Shown here: positions 6,638 through 11,221 of the stretch, in pieces
Position numbering within the stretch: position 1 is the stretch's first letter
Layout of the letters: each line of letters starts with the position of its first letter
Origin: Flavobacteriaceae bacterium UBA2000
Lineage (GTDB): Bacteria > Bacteroidota > Bacteroidia > Flavobacteriales > Flavobacteriaceae
Length of the DNA stretch: 11,221 bases
Reading direction: 5' to 3'
NCBI GenBank assembly: GCA_002335345.1
Contig: DDCS01000112.1
Span: 1 to 11,221 of the forward strand
Made by a program: the position numbers and the translations under genes
Notes under the pieces: generated by a model
What the model was told of the DNA's origin: nothing
Databases searched by the model: none
Seen by the model: only the letters and a program-made list of their open reading frames with translations

Positions 6638-6670
6638 TAAAAAATCCAAAAGAATAAAACAGTCCAGCAT

Positions 6671-6698
6671 AAAAAATGCGCTAAAAAAGAGCGCATTT
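6671..6698 (-). terminator. Intrinsic terminator of yaaA
   Basis: On the minus strand AAATGCGCT pairs with AGCGCATTT (6690-6698 with 6674-6682) over a seven-base loop, followed by six T (6676-6671). It lies 35 bases after the yaaA stop, ahead of the next minus-strand gene, so it insulates the giant gene from yaaA read-through. Confidence 0.85.
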
Positions 6699-6733
6699 AG
6701 AAATTCATTTATTTTATCGATAAAAAATACCCC

Positions 6734-7492
6734 TTATCGAACAAAAACAAGCTGCTCTTTATCGGATAAATCGGCAGAAAATTGATAACCATCTAAGTCG
6801 AATGATGTTAATTCATCCAGCTTCTGTACATTGTGATCGAGAATGTATCGTGCCATTAAACCGCGCGCATATTTCGCATACACAGCAAGGACTTTATAAA
6901 CTCCGTTTCTATACTCCTTGAAAACCGGAGTAATTAAAGGGTTCTTGATCGATTTAAAATCCAAACACTTCGCGTATTCGTTACTCGCCAAATTGACGAT
7001 TAACTCATTGTTTTTAAGCTCTTCGTTTAAGATAGATGTCACCGCAGACTGCCAAAATTCATAGAGGTTTTTTGATTTCCCAATGGCTAACTTAGTTCCC
7101 ATCTCTAGTCGATAAGGCATGATTTCATCCAAAGGCCGAAGCAAACCGTATTGACCCGAAAGAATTCTCAACGTATTCTGCATAAATTCATGTTTAGATT
7201 CTGGTAAAGTTGAAACATTCAAGCCTCGATAAACCTCACCATTAAACGCAAAAACCGCCGGACGATTTTTTCCTGGCGCTGAGTGACTCTCCCAGAGTTG
7301 ATTGCGCTCGTAATTCAATACCGCCAGATGTTCCGAAATGCCCATCAGCGCTCTTAATTGCATGGGGCTTTTTTTACGCAATACCGCATTCACTTGTGCG
7401 GCTTTCTCCAAAAATTGTGCGGTACTGGTCTGAATCACAGACACAGGCGTTTCAAAATCTAAACTCTTTGCAGGAGATAGTAATACTTTCAT
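6734..7492 (-). CDS. yaaA: YaaA family (DUF328/UPF0246) peroxide-stress protein
   Basis: 252 residues, full family length. In E. coli YaaA is induced by OxyR and lowers free intracellular iron during peroxide stress; its fold binds DNA structures. Family marks seen in order: MKVLLSPAKSLD at the start, FAFNGEVYRGL (81-91), LSGQYGLLRPLDEIMPYRLE (111-130) followed by MGTKL, IVNLASNEYAK (165-175) and YARGLMARYI (208-217). The start is well placed because the family begins with M(K)xLxSPAK. No signal peptide or membrane segment: a cytoplasmic protein. It lies 168 bases downstream of rluD on the same strand and has its own terminator. A near-promoter TAATGTTTG (one base too long between TA and TTTG) sits at 7528-7536, so transcription may start there or continue from rluD. 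Peroxide control is family knowledge and not visible here. Confidence 0.95.
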   Translation of the reverse strand: MKVLLSPAKSLDFETPVSVIQTSTAQFLEKAAQVNAVLRKKSPMQLRALMGISEHLAVLNYERNQLWESHSAPGKNRPAVFAFNGEVYRGLNVSTLPESKHEFMQNTLRILSGQYGLLRPLDEIMPYRLEMGTKLAIGKSKNLYEFWQSAVTSILNEELKNNELIVNLASNEYAKCLDFKSIKNPLITPVFKEYRNGVYKVLAVYAKYARGLMARYILDHNVQKLDELTSFDLDGYQFSADLSDKEQLVFVR

Positions 7493-7535
7493 TTGTCTAA
7501 ACTACTAAAATTTAATCGCACCAATACCAAACATT

Positions 7536-7576
7536 AATTATAAAGAATTATTAGTGAATAACAATCCTTTATAATT
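7536..7576 (-). other. Long AU-rich hairpin upstream of yaaA
   Basis: Arms 7536-7552 and 7560-7576 pair over 17 positions with a seven-base loop (7553-7559). As minus-strand RNA all 17 positions pair, two as G-U; as plus-strand RNA the same two become A-C mismatches. No T run follows on the minus strand, so it is not a standard intrinsic terminator. It may protect the rluD 3' end, act in the yaaA leader, or be an operator. The rest of the gap (7493-7660) shows only a 5-base GC stem at 7581-7585/7606-7610 and no reading frame. Confidence 0.5.
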
Positions 7577-7660
7577 CAACAGGGCATAGTTTTCATAGAT
7601 TTTAAGCCCTTGTCGAATGAGCACATTATGATCAAAATATGCAGCTTTTTGACTTGAATA

Positions 7661-8707
7661 TTAGACCTGACTTGACTTAGCGTAATTGCGCCATTTGTCA
7701 ATTGCTGCCACCATGTCCTGAGGGAGCGGCGCATCAAAATGCATTAATTCTTGAGTTTTTGGGTGGACAAAACCTAAGGTCTTGGCATGTAAGGCCTGTC
7801 TGGGCAGGATCTTAAAACAATTGTCGACAAATTGCTTGTATTTAGTAAAGTGGGTCCCTTTAAGGATCTCATTTCCGCCATAGCGCTCATCATTAAATAA
7901 AGTATGCCTAATATACTTCATGTGTACACGGATTTGATGTGTGCGGCCGGTTTCCAAAATACAACGAATCAGTGTGACATAGCCCAAGCGTTCAATGACC
8001 TCATAATGCGTCACGGCATGCTTTCCCTTCAACTCGGCATCCTCCCCCTCAAAGACCGTATTTTGCAGTCTATTTTTTGGGTGGCGCCCGATATGCCCTT
8101 GCACCGTTCCTCGATCTTCTTCAACATTACCCCAGACTATTGCGATGTACTCTCTTTGGGTAGATTTGTCAAAAAATTGCTGTGCAAGATGGGTCATAGC
8201 CTGTTCCGTCTTGGCGACCACCAAAAGACCGCTTGTGTCCTTATCAATTCGATGGACCAGTCCCGGTCTGTTATTTTGATTTTCAGGCAAGTGTTCAAAG
8301 TGAAAAATTAATCCGTTGATCAAAGTGTCTTGGTAATTGCCATGTCCTGGGTGTACCACCATTCCTGCTGGCTTATTTACGACAACGACAGAGTCATCCT
8401 CGTAAACAATGTCTAGGGGAATTTCCTGAGGGACTAACAGAAATTCATGGGGTGGATGGGTGAATAACACACGGACCACATCATTTCCCTTTACTTTGTA
8501 GTTGGACTTGACCGATTGGTCATTCACATAGATATGGCCGTCCTTTGCCGCCTTTTGAATTTTGTTACGGGTCGCGTGTTCTATGCGATTCATAAGAAAT
8601 TTATCAACCCTAAGCGGCTGCTGCCCTTTATCTGCAACAAATCGATAATGTTCGTGCAAATCGTCTTGCTGGTCTAGTGGGTCAACAGAATCAATATCGT
8701 CGGTCAT
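7661..8707 (-). CDS. rluD: RluD-family 23S rRNA pseudouridine synthase
   Basis: 348 residues. Converts specific uridines in rRNA (23S helix 69 positions for RluD) to pseudouridine. An N-terminal S4 RNA-binding domain covers about 31-80 (LRVDKFLMNRI, then KDGHIYVNDQSVKSNYKVK). The catalytic domain starts near 98 with the DIVYEDDSVVVVNKPAGMVVHPG stretch (99-121). It has the motif HRIDKDTSGLLVVAK (152-166) with catalytic Asp155, then GRTHQIRVHM (254-263) and RQALHAKTLGF (303-313). This is the complete RluA/RluD family set at normal length. RluC or RluB-type specificity cannot be excluded, but the S4 domain and the neighbours fit RluD. The ATG lies nine bases after the PASTA gene stop, so the two are cotranscribed. 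No terminator is obvious downstream except the AU-rich hairpin near yaaA. Confidence 0.93.
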   Translation of the reverse strand: MTDDIDSVDPLDQQDDLHEHYRFVADKGQQPLRVDKFLMNRIEHATRNKIQKAAKDGHIYVNDQSVKSNYKVKGNDVVRVLFTHPPHEFLLVPQEIPLDIVYEDDSVVVVNKPAGMVVHPGHGNYQDTLINGLIFHFEHLPENQNNRPGLVHRIDKDTSGLLVVAKTEQAMTHLAQQFFDKSTQREYIAIVWGNVEEDRGTVQGHIGRHPKNRLQNTVFEGEDAELKGKHAVTHYEVIERLGYVTLIRCILETGRTHQIRVHMKYIRHTLFNDERYGGNEILKGTHFTKYKQFVDNCFKILPRQALHAKTLGFVHPKTQELMHFDAPLPQDMVAAIDKWRNYAKSSQV

Positions 8708-8716
8708 AATTTTGTG

Positions 8717-9337
8717 TTACAAAGTGTCTCGTTTTCTATTAGACGAGTGCAATGGCGAATCTCGATCTAGGGCTTCAATCTCAAATCCCCCTGTCCCATC
8801 ACCGAGTTCCAAATCAATTATCGAGGTCAGGGGCAGTTGATCTCCTTGCTCAAGATTTCGCTGACGAAATTTCATACTCAGGACCTCATCTTTGGCAATG
8901 TATTTTTTGTATGTTAATTTACCAACCGTAAAACCAGCAGAACGCAAAGCGGGCTGGGCTTGTCGCAATGTTTTTCCAACGACAAAAGGAACCTGAGTCA
9001 TTTTGTATCCAGATCGATTAATCGATAAATAAATTTTACGCGCTTGCTTTACAAAGGAACCCGAAGCCGGGATTTGTTCAATAACGGTTTGATAGGCAAA
9101 ATTCGGGTTGTAACTCGTCGTGTCTAAAATCGCATGGGACAATTGATGCTCCTCAAGCGCTCTTAAGGCCTCTTTCAAGGTCATACCGCTCAAATCAGGC
9201 ACCTCAATTTGTTCCCCGTGACGCGTATTGCTATCCAACCAAAAAAGTAAAGCGGATACAAGGGCAAACAGAAACAACAGCATAAATAATAGTTGCTTCA
9301 AAAAAATGCGTGAAAAAACAAAACGAATTAAACTCAT
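8717..9337 (-). CDS. Single-pass membrane protein with two PASTA domains
   Basis: From ATG 9337 the product has 206 residues: a short basic cytoplasmic N-terminus, a membrane helix at about 16-34 (LLFMLLFLFALVSALLFWL), then outside PASTA 1 (44-109, IEVPDLSGMTLKEAL...) and PASTA 2 (113-180), ending in a polar tail. PASTA domains occur on penicillin-binding proteins and Ser/Thr kinases and are linked to peptidoglycan or its fragments; here there is neither a kinase nor a transpeptidase. The frame continues upstream to ATG 9424, but that start would overlap ddl, adds 29 basic residues unlike the family, and would swallow a -7 promoter box. So 9337 is chosen. It heads an operon with rluD and diverges from ddl, whose D-Ala-D-Ala product is a peptidoglycan precursor. 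I infer a role in envelope assembly or sensing; its exact job is not known to me. Confidence 0.88.
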   Translation of the reverse strand: MSLIRFVFSRIFLKQLLFMLLFLFALVSALLFWLDSNTRHGEQIEVPDLSGMTLKEALRALEEHQLSHAILDTTSYNPNFAYQTVIEQIPASGSFVKQARKIYLSINRSGYKMTQVPFVVGKTLRQAQPALRSAGFTVGKLTYKKYIAKDEVLSMKFRQRNLEQGDQLPLTSIIDLELGDGTGGFEIEALDRDSPLHSSNRKRDTL

Positions 9338-9357
9338 GAGTGTTTTAGGAAGAATCA

Positions 9358-9365
9358 CAAAAATA
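9358..9365 (-). promoter_or_regulatory. Candidate -7 promoter box for the PASTA-rluD operon
   Basis: The minus strand reads TATTTTTG, an exact TAnnTTTG match, 20 bases before ATG 9337. Its position supports 9337 over 9424 as the PASTA start. A -33 element is not clear. Confidence 0.45.
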
Positions 9366-9381
9366 CTAAACGTAAATTTAG

Positions 9382-9389
9382 TAAGTTTA
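9382..9389 (+). promoter_or_regulatory. Weak candidate -7 box for ddl-coaD
   Basis: TAAGTTTA matches TAnnTTTG except for the last base, 23 bases before the ddl ATG at 9413. It lies between the two diverging genes, so both operons could be controlled from one 75-base region. Confidence 0.3.
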
Positions 9390-9412
9390 ATGCGGGAAGT
9401 AATTATTTTTCT

Positions 9413-10423
9413 ATGACTCAGCAACGGCCAAAGATTTCTGTGATGGTTTTAATGGGTGGGTACACCAGTGAATTTGGCATAAGCCTTAAGTCAGGTGGTG
9501 TTGTATGTGAAGAATTGGATCGAACCAAGTATGACGTTTATCCCTGTATCGTGACAAAAGACCAGTGGTATTATCAAGAAACCCCTCTGCTAAAGCACCC
9601 CGTGAACCCAGGAAGTCTCTCCATTACTAAGGGTGATCAAATAATTCTACCGGATGTCGTTTTTAATACCATTCATGGTAGCCCAGGTGAAGATGGCTAC
9701 ATCGCCGCCCTTTGTGAATTACTGAATATTCCACAAACAAGTACCCATTTTTACGCTGCTGCCCTGAGTTTTAACAAAAGAGACTGCCTTTCTGTGCTTA
9801 AGGCTCATGGTATCCCTTGTGCAGCATCTATTTATTGTGATTCAGTTCATCCGCCACAATTCAAGGAAGTATCAGAAAAACTCGGCCTTCCCTTTTTTGT
9901 AAAACCAAATCGTTCTGGCTCGAGTTATGGCGTGAGTAAGGTTAATTTGGAGAAGGACTACCAAAAGGCATTAGAAACTGCTTTTGCAGAAGACCATCAA
10001 ATACTTATCGAACGCGCCCTAAGCGGCGTAGAAATATCCGTTGGTGCTTACAGCCATCAAGGAAAACCAATTATTCTTACCCCTACAGAAATAGTATCGG
10101 AAAATGAATTTTTTGATTTGAGCGCAAAATACGAAGGCAAAGCTCAAGAAATAACTCCTGCAAGAATTAACGAAGAAACTGTCCTTAGGGTGCAAAAATT
10201 AGTGCGTAAAATTTATACCCTCTTAGAGATGAGAGGCGCCTGTCGCGCAGACTTTATCGTCGAAAACGGACAGCCCTATTTTATAGAACTTAATTCGACC
10301 CCAGGTTTATCCAAAGAAAGCCTCATTCCTCAGCAAGCAAAATATTCAGGACTCAGCTTAAAAGATTTTTTTGATCGTCTCATACAAGAGGCCATGAATC
10401 AGCAAAAAACCACTCAATTATGA
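9413..10423 (+). CDS. ddl: D-alanine--D-alanine ligase
   Basis: 336 residues, ATP-grasp enzyme that joins two D-alanines for peptidoglycan precursor synthesis in the cytoplasm. Visible marks: GGYTSEFGIS (15-24) with Glu20 matching the substrate-binding Glu15 of E. coli DdlB, HGSPGEDG (88-95), the ATP-grasp loop KPNRSGSSYGVSKV (164-177), the lid KYEGK (239-243), CRADF (277-281) and metal/substrate site ELNSTPGLS (292-300). The PNRSGSSYGVSKV form is typical of Bacteroidota Ddl. Start ATG 9413 gives a normal N-terminus and leaves a 75-base gap to the PASTA start. It ends in an ATGA overlap with coaD, so the two are translationally coupled. The second Glu of the usual S-E-x-E pattern is Gly22 here; the first, which binds substrate, is kept. 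Confidence 0.96.
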   Translation: MTQQRPKISVMVLMGGYTSEFGISLKSGGVVCEELDRTKYDVYPCIVTKDQWYYQETPLLKHPVNPGSLSITKGDQIILPDVVFNTIHGSPGEDGYIAALCELLNIPQTSTHFYAAALSFNKRDCLSVLKAHGIPCAASIYCDSVHPPQFKEVSEKLGLPFFVKPNRSGSSYGVSKVNLEKDYQKALETAFAEDHQILIERALSGVEISVGAYSHQGKPIILTPTEIVSENEFFDLSAKYEGKAQEITPARINEETVLRVQKLVRKIYTLLEMRGACRADFIVENGQPYFIELNSTPGLSKESLIPQQAKYSGLSLKDFFDRLIQEAMNQQKTTQL

Positions 10424-10869
10424 AACGTGCCATCTTCCCCGGATCCTTTGATCCTTTCACGCGGGGACATTTATCCATTGTGATGCGGGCCCTCCCGCTT
10501 TTTGACCACATCCTAATTGCGGTGGGCCATAATAGGGATAAAACCCCCATGAACCCGATTGATCAACGCCTTAAAATTCTTGAGCAACTCTTTAAAAATG
10601 AATCAAAAATTTCGATCACGCAGTACTCAGGCCTGACTATGGATTTTTGTAAAAAACAACAAGCCCAATTTATTGTTCGAGGCTTACGTAATGCACAAGA
10701 TTTTAATTATGAACAGCCCATTGCTCAAACAAATTTGGCGCTCGGGGGAATAGAAACAATTTTTATTTCTTCAGAGCCGCAACTGAGTCATATGTCCAGC
10801 ACTATAGCGAGAGACATTGCAAAACACGGTGGGGACCTCCGTCCATTTACCCCAGAAATACCTCAATAA
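10420..10869 (+). CDS. coaD: Phosphopantetheine adenylyltransferase
   Basis: 149 residues. Catalyses transfer of AMP from ATP to 4'-phosphopantetheine, giving dephospho-CoA, the penultimate step of coenzyme A synthesis. The nucleotidyltransferase signature is GSFDPFTRGH (8-17), the TxGH motif with His17 binding ATP phosphates. RGLRNAQDF (87-95) and SSTIARDI (126-133, usual form SSSxVRE) are further CoaD marks. Length is normal for the family. The ATG overlaps the ddl stop by four bases, so it is the second gene of that operon. Its stop codon merges with the A tract of the terminator hairpin that follows. No other plus-strand terminator is visible, though the same stem could act weakly in that direction. 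Confidence 0.96.
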   Translation: MKRAIFPGSFDPFTRGHLSIVMRALPLFDHILIAVGHNRDKTPMNPIDQRLKILEQLFKNESKISITQYSGLTMDFCKKQQAQFIVRGLRNAQDFNYEQPIAQTNLALGGIETIFISSEPQLSHMSSTIARDIAKHGGDLRPFTPEIPQ

Positions 10870-10897
10870 AAAAAGCCTTCATGACAAACATGAAGGC
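10868..10897 (-). terminator. Intrinsic terminator of rpsT, overlapping the coaD stop codon
   Basis: GCCTTCATG (10875-10883) pairs with CATGAAGGC (10889-10897) over a five-base loop. On the minus strand seven T follow (10874-10868), a classic terminator for rpsT, 28 bases beyond its stop. On the plus strand only CTT follows, so coaD termination here would be weaker. The tract shares the last bases of the coaD TAA (10867-10869). Confidence 0.85.
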
Positions 10898-10924
10898 CTT
10901 GTATCTCGAACACGACTATGTCGC

Positions 10925-11176
10925 TTAAAGTGCAGCGACGAATTTCGTGAGGCTAGACTTTAGGTTAGCGGCTTTATTGGCATGAATGATATTTTTCTTT
11001 GCCAATTTATCTAACATTGAAGTTACCTCAGGCAGTAATTTTTCAGCCTCTGATTTATCGCTTGTTTCACGAAGCTTCTTCATTGCATTACGCGCAGTTT
11101 TATGCTTGTAACGGTTTAATAAGCGTTTTGCTTCGTTGCTTCTAATTCTCTTTAAAGCTGATTTATGATTTGCCAT
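10925..11176 (-). CDS. rpsT: 30S ribosomal protein S20
   Basis: 83 residues, a small basic helical protein of the 30S subunit that binds 16S rRNA. The N-terminus MANHKSALKRIRSNEAKRLL is the family signature, followed by NAMKKLRE (31-38) and the C-terminal HANKAANLKSSL (65-76). Length is usual. The ATG lies 20 bases after the 3' end of a tRNA on the same strand, so it is probably cotranscribed with or processed from the tRNA transcript. A strong terminator follows. Autogenous control of S20 known in E. coli depends on its leader, but the leader here is too short to judge. Confidence 0.97.
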   Translation of the reverse strand: MANHKSALKRIRSNEAKRLLNRYKHKTARNAMKKLRETSDKSEAEKLLPEVTSMLDKLAKKNIIHANKAANLKSSLTKFVAAL

Positions 11177-11196
11177 AATCTCTTTGTTAATTTTTG

Positions 11197-11221
11197 TAGC
11201 CCATAGGAGAATCGAACTCCT
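11197..11221 (-). tRNA. 3' end of a tRNA (T arm and acceptor strand), 5' part outside the window
   Basis: On the minus strand the window edge holds AGGAG, loop TTCGATT, CTCCT (T arm, 11221-11205), acceptor strand ATGGGCT (11204-11198) and discriminator A (11197). The next bases are CAAAAA, so CCA is not encoded. The acceptor strand suggests a 5' end such as (A/G)GCCCAT. It resembles Bacteroidota tRNA-Glu ends that I recall, but the anticodon is outside the window and the identity is a guess. Confidence 0.85.

Noticed and set aside
7581..7610. AGGGC/GCCCT short stem in the rluD-yaaA gap as a terminator
   Set aside because: Only five pairs with a 20-base loop and no T run on either strand.
7904..8311. 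135-residue plus-strand open frame
   Set aside because: It lies wholly opposite the well-supported rluD catalytic domain and shows no family features.
9228..9416. 62-residue plus-strand frame ahead of ddl
   Set aside because: Antisense to the PASTA membrane helix; very Asn/Lys-rich composition from AT-rich sequence.

Overview
The window looks like an ordinary chromosomal piece of a Bacteroidota bacterium, most likely a marine or aquatic Flavobacteriales relative. The evidence is a very large secreted protein with a type IX secretion (T9SS) C-terminal sorting domain, promoter-like TAnnTTTG boxes close to start codons, few visible Shine-Dalgarno sequences, a tmRNA tag ending in ALAA, and a Bacteroidota-style cluster of ddl, coaD, a PASTA membrane protein and rluD. 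I see no mobile element, CRISPR array, prophage or defence island.

Left part (1-2603). The window opens inside the tag-coding stretch of tmRNA (ssrA), which runs to 285 and is followed by a bidirectional terminator shared with a convergent single-domain rhodanese gene (377-685, minus). Divergent from the rhodanese is a MarR-family regulator, probably starting at GTG 811 rather than ATG 751. It forms a two-gene operon with an exported YceI-family protein (1292-1864), closed by a terminator. A lone glutamine amidotransferase of the TrpG/PabA family (best start 1981) follows. It converges on the giant gene across a shared bidirectional terminator (2572-2603).

Centre (2628-6602, minus). One 1324-residue exported, probably surface-anchored or released protein. 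It carries a signal peptide, two near-duplicate P-type (proprotein-convertase-like) domains, several HYR/Ig-like modules and a C-terminal T9SS type A sorting domain. Two copies of a roughly 157-residue glycine-rich beta domain and one 'choice-of-anchor J'/MAM-like domain appear to be inserted inside HYR-like modules. The repeated insertion point is the most unusual feature of the window.

Right part (6671-11221). yaaA (peroxide-stress protein) has its own terminator. Between it and rluD lies a 168-base gap with a long AU-rich hairpin that pairs better as minus-strand RNA. A short intergenic region at about 9338-9412 separates two diverging units: PASTA protein then rluD on the minus strand (9-base gap), and ddl then coaD on the plus strand (ATGA overlap). 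These serve peptidoglycan precursor synthesis (Ddl), coenzyme A synthesis (CoaD), 23S rRNA modification (RluD) and an envelope PASTA protein. The window ends with rpsT (ribosomal protein S20, minus) and the 3' end of a tRNA just upstream of it. Both tRNA-like 3' ends in the window (tmRNA and tRNA) lack a genome-encoded CCA.

Most genes here are housekeeping and confidently recognised. The real uncertainties are three start codons, the TrpG versus PabA identity, the promoter calls, and the role of the giant secreted protein.
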